In this document: positions 40,083 through 49,395 of the stretch, piece after piece | Layout: every line of letters begins with the position of its first letter | Numbering within the stretch: the stretch's first letter is position 1 | Assembly (NCBI GenBank): GCA_021325025.1 | Contig: JAJPHZ010000013.1 | Location: 124,001 to 188,000, forward strand | Direction: 5' to 3' | Length of the DNA stretch: 64,000 nucleotides | Source of the DNA: Pseudomonadota bacterium | GTDB taxonomy: Bacteria; Desulfobacterota; Binatia; Binatales; Binataceae | Program-made: the position numbers and the translations under genes | Notes under the pieces: model-generated | Told to the model about the DNA's origin: nothing | What the model saw: only the letters and a program-made list of their open reading frames with translations | Database searches by the model: none

Positions 40083-40609
40083 CGATCAAACCCAAAGTCG
40101 TGCTGACCGGCTTCATGGCCAGCGGCAAGAGCGCGGTGGGACGCGCGCTGGCGGTGCGATTGGGCCGGCGCTTTATCGACAGCGATCACGAAATCGCGGC
40201 GCGCGCCGGCAAGCCGATCGCCCAGATCTTCGCCGAAGACGGCGAGGCCGCCTTCCGCCGCCTGGAACGCGAGGTGATTGCCGCCCTGGCGGCGGCGCCT
40301 GAACCGGCGGTAATCGCCACCGGCGGCGGCGCGCTGGTCGACGACGCCAACTACGCGGCGCTGGCGCGCGTCGGCATCGTGGTCTGCCTGACCGCGCGGC
40401 CCGAAGTGATCGCGCGGCGTGTGTCCGCCTCCAACGTCGTGCGGCCCAAACTGGCCGAGGGCAATCTGCCTTTGGAGCAGCGAATCGTGCAGTTGATGGA
40501 GCAGCGCAAAACCGCCTACGCACGCGCCGCTATCGTAGTCGACACCTCCGACCTGACCATCAACGCCGCAGCCGAGCGGGTGCTGCGCGCGCTTGAAGGC
40601 CGTGAATAA
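40079..40609 (+). CDS. aroK: shikimate kinase, TTG start
   Basis: Phosphorylates shikimate with ATP. The 176 residues carry the P-loop GFMASGKSAVG, the shikimate-binding DSDHEIAARAG and TGGGALVDD. The frame has no ATG at a sensible place; the TTG at 40079 overlaps the aroC stop by four bases and has AGGTG upstream, so coupled initiation at TTG is the best reading. Confidence 0.92.
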   Translation: MTIKPKVVLTGFMASGKSAVGRALAVRLGRRFIDSDHEIAARAGKPIAQIFAEDGEAAFRRLEREVIAALAAAPEPAVIATGGGALVDDANYAALARVGIVVCLTARPEVIARRVSASNVVRPKLAEGNLPLEQRIVQLMEQRKTAYARAAIVVDTSDLTINAAAERVLRALEGRE

Positions 40610-40621
40610 GCGGAGGAGGCG

Positions 40622-41695
40622 ATGATCTCGTTCCGCGTCGAACTGGGACCGGCATCCCACGCGGTGAACATCGGTGAAGGGCTGCTCGAGCGGCTGGGCG
40701 AGTTGGCCGCTGCCGCGGGACTTTCCGGGCGATGCGCGCTCATTACCGACGCTAACGTCGCGCGCCTGTTCGCCGCCCGCGCGCAAGCGGCCCTGCGCGC
40801 GGGCGGCTTCGATCCCGTGACCATCGCGGTTGAGCCGGGGGAAACCAGCAAATCGCTGGCCGCGCTGGAGCGCGTGTATGACCGCCTGATCGAGGCGGAG
40901 CTTGACCGCAGCTCCTCGATTTTCGCACTGGGCGGCGGCGTCGTAGGCGATTTGGCAGGCTTTGCCGCCGCGACGTTTTTGCGCGGCGTGGCGCTGATTC
41001 AGGTGCCCACCACCTTGCTGGCGCAGGTCGATTCCGCGCTGGGCGGCAAGACCGCCGTCAACCATCGCCTGGGCAAGAACCTGATTGGCGCCATCTATCA
41101 GCCGCGCCTGATTGTGGCCGACGTCAGCCTGCTCAAGGCGCTGCCCGAGCGCGAATTCCGCGAAGGCATCGCCGAGGTGATCAAGTACGGCGCGATCATG
41201 GACGCGCCATTCATCGCCGAACTGGAGCGCGAGGTCGAGGGCTTGTTGGCGCGCCGGCCCGACCTGCTTGAGGCAATCGTCGAGCGCTGCCTGCGCCATA
41301 AGGCCTATGTGGTCGAGCGCGATGAGCGCGAGGCGGAACTGCGTTCGATCCTCAACTTCGGCCACACCGTCGGTCACGCCCTGGAGAACTCCGTGGGCTA
41401 CGGACGTTACCTGCACGGTGAGGCGATCGCGATCGGGATGACCGCCGCGGCGCGCCTGTCGTGCGCGCTGGCAGGGCTGACCGCGCAGGAGGCGCAGCGT
41501 CTGCGCGCCCTGCTCGGGGCCTGCGGCCTGCCCACTGCGATGCCGCCGGGATGGCGCAGCGAGGAGTTCAGACACGCGCTGGCCCGCGACAAGAAGCGCT
41601 CCGGCGCAGGTGTCCGGTTCGTTCTGCTGTCCGCGCTGGGCAGCACTACAACCCGGCTGCTTGGCCTGGAAGAGGTCGAGCGGCTGCTTGCCTGA
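40622..41695 (+). CDS. aroB: 3-dehydroquinate synthase
   Basis: Second step of the shikimate pathway, NAD- and metal-dependent. The 357 residues show GGGVVGDLAGFAAATFLRG, PTTLLAQVDSALGGKTAVNH, the KNLIGAIYQP segment and the metal site HTVGHALE/LHGEAIAIGM. A GGAGG-type site lies just before the ATG. It is the last of aroC-aroK-aroB. Confidence 0.96.
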   Translation: MISFRVELGPASHAVNIGEGLLERLGELAAAAGLSGRCALITDANVARLFAARAQAALRAGGFDPVTIAVEPGETSKSLAALERVYDRLIEAELDRSSSIFALGGGVVGDLAGFAAATFLRGVALIQVPTTLLAQVDSALGGKTAVNHRLGKNLIGAIYQPRLIVADVSLLKALPEREFREGIAEVIKYGAIMDAPFIAELEREVEGLLARRPDLLEAIVERCLRHKAYVVERDEREAELRSILNFGHTVGHALENSVGYGRYLHGEAIAIGMTAAARLSCALAGLTAQEAQRLRALLGACGLPTAMPPGWRSEEFRHALARDKKRSGAGVRFVLLSALGSTTTRLLGLEEVERLLA

Positions 41696-41831
41696 TTGTG
41701 GGACTATACCGCGGGTGAGGGGTCACACCGCAGCTTTGACTGGACCGATTCGCGAAGATGCTCCGCCGAACAGACGCCGTCAGCCGTTGATTTTCTAGCG
41801 CCAATCCTTAGCGCTTGCGGTCCTTATCATC

Positions 41832-42041
41832 TCAGCGCCGTCCGTGGGGGCGGCTTTCTTCCAACTCGATGCCCTGGCGCTGGCGCCAGCGGTCGATGGC
41901 CTCCAGGCTGAAGCGCCAATCGCTGCCCAGCTTGATGGCGGGCAGTTCGCCGCGCTTGAGCAAGCGGTAGATGGTGGAGGGATGTACGCGCAGGTAATCG
42001 GAGAGTTCCTTTACGGTTACCAGTCTGGTCGGAGCAGCCAT
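41832..42041 (-). CDS. excisionase/AlpA-type helix-turn-helix protein
   Basis: A 69-residue DNA-binding protein of the excisionase-family (MerR-like) HTH: VTVKELSDYLRVHPSTIYRLLKRGELPAIKLG, then WRFSLEAIDRWRQ. Proteins of this kind regulate small operons or act with integrases, but no integrase is visible. The start at 42041 has GGGAG upstream. An inverted repeat GGAATG-CAAA-CATTCC lies at 42147-42162, about 105 bp upstream. Confidence 0.75.
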   Translation of the reverse strand: MAAPTRLVTVKELSDYLRVHPSTIYRLLKRGELPAIKLGSDWRFSLEAIDRWRQRQGIELEESRPHGRR

Positions 42042-42146
42042 TGTTGAATCAATCTCCCTGCCTTGGCCGACGGAAAAATTCAAGCATTCTGCCCAATTGG
42101 ACAGTACTCGGGACGAAAGCAAGCAATTTTTACGCTAACTAGAACG

Positions 42147-42162
42147 GGAATGCAAACATTCC
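42147..42162. promoter_or_regulatory. inverted repeat upstream of HTH gene
   Basis: GGAATG, CAAA, CATTCC: a perfect 6-bp inverted repeat between the cupin gene and the HTH gene. It could be an operator for the HTH protein, but this is a guess from position. Confidence 0.3.
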
Positions 42163-42280
42163 GCAGCAAGGGATGGTTACAATCAGGCTCAGAGCGGACT
42201 GGCGAAGCCGCCGGCGCGAAAATCGGTACACGGCGCAGCCTGCTGGCGCTCCCCAGGTCTCCGACGATGGCGGCGCAGGC

Positions 42281-42583
42281 TTAGCGTTGGGGAGGCGCGA
42301 GGATGGTCAGGGCGAACAGCGATTGTTTGCCGGTGCGCAGCGTGTGCGGCGTGCCGGCCGGGATCATCACCAGGTCGCCGGCTTTGACCTCGCGCTCCTC
42401 GCCCCCGACTCGCGCCACCGCGCCGCCCTCGATCACATAAATGATCTGGTCACCCCCGTGCGTCGCTTCGTGGCCGGGGTCATGGCCGGGCGGCAGGGTG
42501 AAAACGTCGGCGGTGCTCCGTGCGGTCTTGCACAAGGACTTGAAGGATTGGCCGCGATACTCGAACAGGTTGACGGCGTCCAT
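42281..42583 (-). CDS. cupin-domain protein
   Basis: A 100-residue single cupin. The metal/substrate motifs are modest: GHDPGHEATHGGDQIIYVIEGG (cupin 1, His present) and GDLVMIPAGTPHTLR (cupin 2). Such proteins bind small ligands or metals; the function is unknown. GGGAGG lies 6 bases before the ATG at 42583. It follows typA on the same strand by 87 bp. Confidence 0.78.
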   Translation of the reverse strand: MDAVNLFEYRGQSFKSLCKTARSTADVFTLPPGHDPGHEATHGGDQIIYVIEGGAVARVGGEEREVKAGDLVMIPAGTPHTLRTGKQSLFALTILAPPQR

Positions 42584-42670
42584 AGTGAGCCTCCCGCTGT
42601 GGCGCATCGATGGTGCGCAGCCAAAGCGTAGCGCGCAAGCGCCACGCGCTTCAACCTGCAGCGGGGCGGC

Positions 42671-44506
42671 CTATTGGGCGGCCGATGACGCTTCCTGGGC
42701 GGCGGCGCGATGCTTGTTGCGCAACGCCGTCTTCAGCACCCGGTTGCGCATCCGCACCGAGGCCGGCGTCACCTCGACCAGTTCCTCTTCGTCGATCCAT
42801 TCCAGCGCCAGGTCCAGCGTCATCACGCGCGGCGGCGTCAGCCGAATGGCCTCATCATGGCCGGCGGCGCGGATGTTGGTGAGCTTCTTTTCGCGGCAGA
42901 CGTTGACCGGCAGGTTGATCTCGCGCGAATATTCGCCGACGATCATCCCCTCGTAGACCGGATCGCCGGGGCCGATGAACAGCCGCCCGCGTTCCTGCAG
43001 ATGGAACAGCGCGTAGCCCGACGCAACCCCTTCGCGGTCGGAGATCATCGCGCCGTTGATGCGCGACTGGATCGGTCCGCACCACGGCGCGTAGCCATTG
43101 AACAGGGTGTGCATGATGCCGGTGCCGCGCGTGTCGGTCAGAAACTGGCTGCGAAAGCCGATCAGCCCGCGCGAGGGAATCTCGTATTCCAGCCGCACGC
43201 GGCCCGTGGAATGCGTCGCCATCGAGCGCATCCGGCCTTTGCGCGGGGAGAGCAGTTGGGTGACGATGCCGATGAACTCGTCAGGGATTTCGATCATCAC
43301 CAGCTCCATCGGCTCAACCATCACGCCGTCCACGTTGCGCGTGACGACGGTGGGCTTGGAGACCTGCAGTTCGTATCCCTCGCGCCGCATCGTTTCCACC
43401 ATCACCGCAAGCTGCAATTCGCCGCGCGCGATCACCCGCCATGAGTCGACGCCGGTCTCCTCGATGCGGATGCTGACGTTGCGCCGCGCCTCCAACTCGA
43501 TGCGCTCGCGCAGCTTGCGCGAGGTCACGTACTCGCCCTCACGCCCCGCCCATGGCGAGTTGTTGACCGAAAAGGTCATCGCCACGGTCGGCTCATCGAC
43601 GCGGATCGAGGGCAGCGGACGAGGGTTTTCCAAGTCGGCGATGGTCTCGCCGATGGCGATATCCTCGATGCCGGCCACGGCGATGATGTCGCCGGCGCGC
43701 GCCTGCTCCAGCTCGATGCGCTTGAGCCCGTGCCATCCGTAAATGTGGGCGATTTTGCAAACGGTGCGGCTGCCGTCCAGCCGGCACAATGAGTAGCTGG
43801 CGCCCGCGGCAATCGACCCTGCGACCACGCGCCCGATCGCCATGCGCCCGACATACTCGTTGTACTCCAGGTTGTTGGCCTGGAACTGGAGCGAGGCGCC
43901 GGGATCGATCTCGGGCCCGGGCAGATGGCGGATGATGGCCTCGAACAGCGGCTTGAGGTCGCGGCCCGTGCCTTTGGGATCTTCCAGCGCGATACCTTCG
44001 CGGGCATTGGTGTAGAGCACCGGAAAGTCGAGCTGACTTTCGCTGGCGTCGAGATCGATGAACAGGTCGTAGACCTCGTCGAGCACTTCGGCGGGACGCG
44101 CGTCCTGGCGATCGATCTTGTTGATGCAGACGATCGGCGCCAGGCCCGCCTCCAGCGCCTTTTTCAGCACGAAGCGGGTCTGCGGCAGCGGACCTTCGCA
44201 GGCGTCGACCAGCAGCAGCACGCCGTCCACCATCGACAGCGTCCGCTCGACCTCGCCGCCGAAGTCCGAATGGCCGGGCGTGTCGACGATGTTGATGCGG
44301 GTGGCGCCCCAGGTAATCGAGGTGTTCTTGGCCAGGATGGTGATGCCGCGCTCGCGCTCCAGGGCAAAGGAGTCGAGCACGCGTTCCATCACCTGCTCGT
44401 TGGCGCGAAAAACGCCCGATTGGCGCAGCAGCGCATCGACCAGGGTGGTCTTGCCGTGGTCAACGTGGGCGATTATGGCCAGGTTGCGTATGTCGTCGCG
44501 GCGCAT
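42671..44506 (-). CDS. typA: ribosome-associated GTPase TypA/BipA
   Basis: Translational GTPase involved in stress adaptation and 50S assembly. The 611 residues have the G1 motif [10 protein letters not shown]2/G3 ([25 protein letters not shown]), G4 NKIDR, an EF-G-like domain set, and the C-terminal BipA-specific domain ([21 protein letters not shown]). The Ala-rich last 15 residues are extra. The ATG has no clear Shine-Dalgarno. Confidence 0.95.
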   Translation of the reverse strand: MRRDDIRNLAIIAHVDHGKTTLVDALLRQSGVFRANEQVMERVLDSFALERERGITILAKNTSITWGATRINIVDTPGHSDFGGEVERTLSMVDGVLLLVDACEGPLPQTRFVLKKALEAGLAPIVCINKIDRQDARPAEVLDEVYDLFIDLDASESQLDFPVLYTNAREGIALEDPKGTGRDLKPLFEAIIRHLPGPEIDPGASLQFQANNLEYNEYVGRMAIGRVVAGSIAAGASYSLCRLDGSRTVCKIAHIYGWHGLKRIELEQARAGDIIAVAGIEDIAIGETIADLENPRPLPSIRVDEPTVAMTFSVNNSPWAGREGEYVTSRKLRERIELEARRNVSIRIEETGVDSWRVIARGELQLAVMVETMRREGYELQVSKPTVVTRNVDGVMVEPMELVMIEIPDEFIGIVTQLLSPRKGRMRSMATHSTGRVRLEYEIPSRGLIGFRSQFLTDTRGTGIMHTLFNGYAPWCGPIQSRINGAMISDREGVASGYALFHLQERGRLFIGPGDPVYEGMIVGEYSREINLPVNVCREKKLTNIRAAGHDEAIRLTPPRVMTLDLALEWIDEEELVEVTPASVRMRNRVLKTALRNKHRAAAQEASSAAQ

Positions 44507-44702
44507 ATCGGCGGATGGTCGAATATCAAAAGCGCGGCGAATCCATTGAGGATTTCACCGCGCACGATCATTCTAACCGCCAGGAAGCGCCGAGTAAACG
44601 CGGGCGCCGGCGGCCTTGAAATTTAACCCGGCGCAAACGATGCTCTGAGGACGGCGCGGCAGATGGCGCCGCTTGGGAAAAATCCGGAGCGGATGGAAGT
44701 CT

Positions 44703-45155
44703 ATGGCAGGCAAGTATTTTGAGGAACTCAGCGTGGGCCTGGTGGTGCAGCATCAACCCGGCCGCACCGTGACCGAGACCGACAATCTGCTCTTTACCGC
44801 GCTGACCATGAATCTGCAGCCCCTACATCTGGACGCGGAATTCTCCAAGGGGGCTGAGTTCGGGCAGCGCCTGGTCAACAGCATCTTTACCCTGGGCCTG
44901 GTGGTCGGGTTGTCGGTGGGCGATCTGACGCTGGGCACCACGGTCGGCAACCTGGGCTTTGAGAAGGTCGAGTTCCCACGTCCGGTCTTTATCGGCGACA
45001 CCATCTACGCCGAGACCGAGGTAGTCGAGGTGCGCGAGTCCAGGTCGCGACCGCAGTGGGGAATCGCCACGTTCGAGCATCGCGGCCGCAACCAGCGCGG
45101 CGAAATCGTGGTGCGCGCCCGCCGCGCCGCCATGATGCGCCGCAAGCCGGCCTAG
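44703..45155 (+). CDS. MaoC-type (hot-dog) hydratase
   Basis: 150 residues with a single hot-dog fold of the MaoC type: [40 protein letters not shown], where the acidic/His pair near LHLDAEF is the usual active-site site. The closest families are mesaconyl-CoA or 2-methylfumaryl-CoA hydratases. GGAAG is just upstream of the ATG at 44703. It is followed by the MBL-fold gene on the same strand, 123 bp away. Confidence 0.82.
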   Translation: MAGKYFEELSVGLVVQHQPGRTVTETDNLLFTALTMNLQPLHLDAEFSKGAEFGQRLVNSIFTLGLVVGLSVGDLTLGTTVGNLGFEKVEFPRPVFIGDTIYAETEVVEVRESRSRPQWGIATFEHRGRNQRGEIVVRARRAAMMRRKPA

Positions 45156-45278
45156 CGGCTGACAGCCCGCCCTTTGGCTGCACGCGCCGCGGATCGGGCG
45201 ATGCGATGTGGGGGCGGCTTTTGGGCGCGCGTGGGCTGTGTTATATGCCAGCAGCAGAGAAACCCAGCGAGGTGTGCC

Positions 45279-46061
45279 ATGGCAGAGGGTAAAGCAAGAC
45301 GAATGTGGGCACTGCCGGGAGCGGTATTCGTCGTGCCGCAATCGGCCCTGATGGCGGGCGGGAGCAACGACATTATCGAGGTCCCGGTGCCCTCCTTTTT
45401 GATCGAGCATCCCAAGGGACTGGTGCTGTTCGACACCGGCAGCCATCCCCGAGTTGCCGAGGACGTGGCCGCTTACTGGGGCGAGATGTTCCGTAACATG
45501 GTGCGCTTCAGCAAGGATCTCACCGTCGACAATCAGATCAAGGCGCTGGGCTACAAGGTCACCGACGTCAAGTACGTCGTGATGTCGCATCTGCACATGG
45601 ACCACACCGGCGGCCTGTTCATGTTCCCCCACGCCCGGCTGCTGACGATGAGGGGCGAGCTAAGCTACGCCTACTGGCCCGCACCCGACCGGCGCAACAT
45701 CTTCCTGATCGACGACCTGCTGCCCACGCGCAACTACCAGTGGATGGAGTTGGAGGGAGAGTTCGACATGTTCGGCGACGGCAGCCTCACCTTGCTCCAT
45801 ACGCCCGGCCATACGCCGGGCAGCACGTCGCTGGTGGTGCGCCTGCCGCATCAGAATATCGTGCTGGCCGGTGACGTCGTACACATGCGCGACGCGCTGG
45901 ACACCGAGCACACGATGTCGGTGGACACCGACCCGCAGCAGGCGGTGGCGTCGATCCGCCGGCTCAAGGCGATGCGCGACATGCAGGGCATGCGCATCTG
46001 GGTCAGCCACGATCCCAACGATTGGGCCGAGATGGGTCCGGCGCCGCGCGTGATCGAATAG
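45279..46061 (+). CDS. MBL-fold hydrolase, N-acyl homoserine lactonase-like
   Basis: 260-residue metallo-beta-lactamase-fold enzyme. Metal ligands are His104, His106, Asp108 and His109 (SHLHMDHTGG), then HTPGHTPGST, LAGDVVH and WVSHDP. The order and length fit the AiiA-type lactonase family; other lactones or esters are also possible. The start at 45279 has GAGGTG close upstream. The 3' end is three bases from the convergent acyl-CoA dehydrogenase. Confidence 0.8.
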   Translation: MAEGKARRMWALPGAVFVVPQSALMAGGSNDIIEVPVPSFLIEHPKGLVLFDTGSHPRVAEDVAAYWGEMFRNMVRFSKDLTVDNQIKALGYKVTDVKYVVMSHLHMDHTGGLFMFPHARLLTMRGELSYAYWPAPDRRNIFLIDDLLPTRNYQWMELEGEFDMFGDGSLTLLHTPGHTPGSTSLVVRLPHQNIVLAGDVVHMRDALDTEHTMSVDTDPQQAVASIRRLKAMRDMQGMRIWVSHDPNDWAEMGPAPRVIE

Positions 46062-46064
46062 CGG

Positions 46065-47258
46065 TCAATTGATCCTGGGCAGTCCCAGCACGCGCTGTGC
46101 AATGATGTTGCGCTGGATCTCGGAAGTGCCGGCGTAGATGGTGTCCGAGCGCGACCACAAAAACGTGTACTGCCACAGGCCGTCGCGAATCGCGTAGGGC
46201 GACTCGCGGACCAATTGGCTGGCCGGGCCCTGCAGTTCCATCGCGAACTCCTGCATGCGCTGATTGAACTCCGACCAGTGCAGCTTGAGGATTGAGCCCT
46301 CCGCGCCCGGCGTGCCGCCCTTGAGAATTTTGGAGAAGGCGCGATAGGAGGAGTACTTCATCTCCTGCAAATCGATGTAGAGCTGCGCCAGGCGGTCGCG
46401 CACGATCGGGTCCTCGACGGCCGGCCCGCCCGCGCGCCGCGTGGCGCGCGCCAATTCCACCAGCTCATCTAAGGTACGCTGGAAGCGCAGCATCACGGCC
46501 AGCGTGGTGGTGCCGCGCTCATTGGTCAGGGTGGTCGTCGCCACGCGCCATCCCTCGTTGATCGGACCGAGCAGGTTTTGGCGCGGGATGCGCACGTTGT
46601 CGAGAAACACTTCGCAAAATTCCATGCTGCCCGGCATCTGACGCAGGGGCCTGGGGTTGACGCCGGGGGTTTTCATGTCCACCAGCAGGTAGCTGATGCC
46701 GCGATGCTTGGGGGCGTCGGGGTCGGTGCGCGCCAGCAGGATGCCCCAGTCAGCGTAATGGGCAAACGAACTCCACACTTTCTGGCCGTTGACGATGAAC
46801 TCATCGCCGCGCAGTTCGGCGCGGGTGCGCAGCGAGGCCAAATCGGAGCCGGCGTTGGGTTCGGAGAACAGTTGACACCAGATTTCCTCGGCCGTCAGGA
46901 TCTTGGACAGAAAGCGTTTTTTTTGTGCTTCGGTGCCATGCATGATCAGGGTCGGACCCACCAGATTCATGCCCACGGGATTGAGCGGGGAGGGCGCGCG
47001 AAAGCGCGCCATCTCCTCGTTGAAAATCGCCTGCTCGACCTGACTGGCGCCCTGGCCGCCATACTCGCGCGGCCACGCCATCCCGATAAAGCCCGCCTCA
47101 TACAGCCGCCGGTGCCAATCGCGCAGGAACTCCGTGCGCGGCGTATCTCCAAGCTGGCGCATCCCTTCCTGGCGCAGACGCTGGGGCATGTTGGCCTGGA
47201 GAAAGGCACGTACCCGTTGCCTGAACCGTTCTTCCTCCGGCGTAAAACTGAAGTCCAT
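46065..47258 (-). CDS. acyl-CoA dehydrogenase (copy A)
   Basis: FAD enzyme of beta-oxidation, 397 residues. Seen are FTPEEERFRQRVRAFL at the N-terminus, WPREYGGQGASQVEQ, QLFSEPNAGSDLASL, the FAD-binding NGQKVWSSFAHYADW and the C-terminal AGTSEIQRNIIAQRVLGLPR. The start ATG at 47258 has GAGGA 7 bases upstream. It is divergent from a paralogue (copy B), with an operator-like palindrome between. The substrate is probably long, branched or steroid-like by context, which is inference. Confidence 0.9.
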   Translation of the reverse strand: MDFSFTPEEERFRQRVRAFLQANMPQRLRQEGMRQLGDTPRTEFLRDWHRRLYEAGFIGMAWPREYGGQGASQVEQAIFNEEMARFRAPSPLNPVGMNLVGPTLIMHGTEAQKKRFLSKILTAEEIWCQLFSEPNAGSDLASLRTRAELRGDEFIVNGQKVWSSFAHYADWGILLARTDPDAPKHRGISYLLVDMKTPGVNPRPLRQMPGSMEFCEVFLDNVRIPRQNLLGPINEGWRVATTTLTNERGTTTLAVMLRFQRTLDELVELARATRRAGGPAVEDPIVRDRLAQLYIDLQEMKYSSYRAFSKILKGGTPGAEGSILKLHWSEFNQRMQEFAMELQGPASQLVRESPYAIRDGLWQYTFLWSRSDTIYAGTSEIQRNIIAQRVLGLPRIN

Positions 47259-47391
47259 CAAAGATTCCTCTGTTGCGTCACGCGTCCAGCCTGGGAGCGA
47301 GCAGCCATCTTATAGATGCGCGCGAGTGGCGCGCATTTGTCAAGGCAGGACGGATTTGACATGGGCGGCGGCTTGTTTAAACCTCGATTGT

Positions 47392-47405
47392 CGAACGTGC
47401 GTTCG
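47392..47405. promoter_or_regulatory. palindromic operator candidate between two acyl-CoA dehydrogenases
   Basis: CGAACG-TG-CGTTCG, a perfect 6+6 palindrome just upstream of copy B. A TTGACA (47356-47361) lies 30 bp further up, with TAAACC as a weak -10 at 47378. The site would overlap the copy B transcription start. Such palindromes are typical of TetR-family repressors of lipid genes; the identity of the regulator is unknown. Confidence 0.45.
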
Positions 47406-47421
47406 GCACACGGAGATCGGC

Positions 47422-48612
47422 ATGGACTTCGACTTCACCCCGGAACAGGAAGCATTTCGCATGGAGTTGCGCACCTGGCTGGAGGCCAACGTGCCCGAGG
47501 ACCTCAAGGCCAATGCCGCCGACATGGTGCCCTCCAGTTGGGAGGAATTTGAAAAGCGCCGGGCGTTTCAGAAAAAGCTGGCGGCGGCGCGCTGGATCGG
47601 CATCTGGTGGCCGCGCGAATACGGCGGGCGCGGCGCCGGGATAATCGAGCAGGCCATCTACGACGAGGAATACGAGCGCGCGCACGCGCCACGCATGACC
47701 AATCATCCGCCGATCAACCAATGGGGTCCGACGGTCATCCATTGGGGCACCGAGGCGCAGAAAAAACGGCTGCTGGCGCCGATGCTCAGCGGCGAGGAAA
47801 CCTGGTGCCAGGGTTATTCGGAACCCAACGCGGGCTCCGACCTCGCCTCCTTGCAGACCCGCGCGGTCGACAAGGGCGACTACTTCGAGGTGACCGGGCA
47901 GAAGATCTGGACTTCAGCGGGCCATTTCGCCGACTGGATCTACATGCTGGTGCGCACCGATCCCGCCGCGCCCAAGCACAAGGGCATTAGCTGCATGTAC
48001 GTTGACATGCACAGTCCGGGCGTGGAAGTGCGGCCGCTGATCGAAATCACCGGCGCGCATCATTTCAACGAGGTCTTCTTCGACGCCGTGCGCGTGCCCA
48101 AGGAAAACCTGGTCGGACCGCTGCACGAAGGATGGCGGGTGGCGATGACCACGCTCAACTACGAACGCGCCATCTCCGGCGGCCACAACCATGCCTCCCA
48201 GCTCAACCACCTGATCGAGCTGGCAAAAAAGGTGACCGTCAACGGGCATCCGGCCAGCGAGGATGACTACTTTCGCCAGCAGATTGCCCAACTCAAGATC
48301 GAGTTGGAATCGCTCAAGTACACCGGCTATCGCGCGCTGACGCGCCAGATCAAGGGGCAGCCGGCCGGTCCGGAGCTGTCGATGCTCAAGACGGTGGGAT
48401 GCAACCTGGTGCTCAACATGATGCGGGTGGCGACCGAGATGCTGGGCGGCTTCGGCACCTTGGCGGGCCTGACGCCCAATCCTTCCATACCCGATGCGCG
48501 CGAGTGGCTGCATCGGGTGCTGGGCGTGCGCGGCGTGACGATCGCCGGCGGCACAACCGAGATTTCGCGCAACATCATCGGCGAGCGCACTCTGGGCCTG
48601 CCCAAGAGCTGA
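47422..48612 (+). CDS. acyl-CoA dehydrogenase (copy B)
   Basis: 396 residues, paralogue of copy A. It has FTPEQEAFRMELRTWLEANVP, WWPREYGGRGAGIIEQ, QGYSEPNAGSDLASL, TGQKIWTSAGHFADW and the C-terminal GGTTEISRNIIGERTLGLPKS. The start at 47422 has GGAG 6 bases upstream. Both copies are of the FadE family used for unusual acyl-CoAs in Actinobacteria and related groups. Confidence 0.9.
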   Translation: MDFDFTPEQEAFRMELRTWLEANVPEDLKANAADMVPSSWEEFEKRRAFQKKLAAARWIGIWWPREYGGRGAGIIEQAIYDEEYERAHAPRMTNHPPINQWGPTVIHWGTEAQKKRLLAPMLSGEETWCQGYSEPNAGSDLASLQTRAVDKGDYFEVTGQKIWTSAGHFADWIYMLVRTDPAAPKHKGISCMYVDMHSPGVEVRPLIEITGAHHFNEVFFDAVRVPKENLVGPLHEGWRVAMTTLNYERAISGGHNHASQLNHLIELAKKVTVNGHPASEDDYFRQQIAQLKIELESLKYTGYRALTRQIKGQPAGPELSMLKTVGCNLVLNMMRVATEMLGGFGTLAGLTPNPSIPDAREWLHRVLGVRGVTIAGGTTEISRNIIGERTLGLPKS

Positions 48613-48636
48613 CGCGGCGCGTGCGACGACAGCGCA

Positions 48637-49386
48637 TCAATGCCGCAGTGCGCGGTCCTGGATGATCAGCGAGCGCAGGTCGCTGCGCTTGAACAGCCCC
48701 TCGACACTGCGCGTAAACGCCACCGACAGCACCTCGCCCGGCTCGTCGTAGATGCTGGCCGTGTCCTCGGGTATCAGGCCCGGATTGTCGGGCGGATCGC
48801 TGTAGGTCTCGCTGCTGATCCCTTGCCAGAACGGGACATGGAAGGGCGGCTTGTAGATGGTCGCATCGAGCGCGAACTCGGCCACCGTCTGCCAGCTCCC
48901 GTTTCTGTCGTTGTCGATCACGCGCTGCTTGCGCACCCAGCATTTGACGATTTTGCTTTGCAGCACGTAGTCAGCATCCACCGGCTGGGGGATGTAGGTG
49001 CTCTCGGCTGAGGTTGAGGCGATCATCCCCGCTTCCTGCACCGCCTGCTCCAGCGCCTTTTGGACCGTCGTCGCCATGTCGGTTACATACAGGCGCTGAA
49101 TCTTCGCGCCGCTGGCATCCAGCGTCACGCCGATCTGCTGGCCCGGCGTGGAGTCCTGCGGCGAGGACGCGCCGTTGTTGGCGCACGCGTCGGTTACCGC
49201 CAGCACCAGCATCCGCCGCGGCGGGTAGGAATGCTCAAAGCCTTTGACCAGCCCCGGATAAAAAGCCAAGGTCTGATTTGAAGCAGCCTCCATCGGCGAG
49301 GTCGAACTGACCGTCGAGCAGCCTGCCAACGCTGCGATGGTGAGCGCCATCAGCAAACAGCGGCCGACACGGCCCGCGGGCTGCAC
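48637..49386 (-). CDS. lipoprotein, last gene of the kinase cassette
   Basis: 249 residues with a lipobox (MALTIAALAGC, Cys at about 23) for lipidation. The mature part has no recognised domain; it is mixed alpha/beta with two conserved-looking Cys near the middle. The start is a GTG at 49386, with GGAGGA 4 bases upstream. It follows the membrane-FHA gene by 9 bases, so it belongs to the cassette; its role could be an envelope target or sensor of the signalling system. Function unknown. Confidence 0.7.
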   Translation of the reverse strand: MQPAGRVGRCLLMALTIAALAGCSTVSSTSPMEAASNQTLAFYPGLVKGFEHSYPPRRMLVLAVTDACANNGASSPQDSTPGQQIGVTLDASGAKIQRLYVTDMATTVQKALEQAVQEAGMIASTSAESTYIPQPVDADYVLQSKIVKCWVRKQRVIDNDRNGSWQTVAEFALDATIYKPPFHVPFWQGISSETYSDPPDNPGLIPEDTASIYDEPGEVLSVAFTRSVEGLFKRSDLRSLIIQDRALRH

Positions 49387-49395
49387 CAAATCCTC

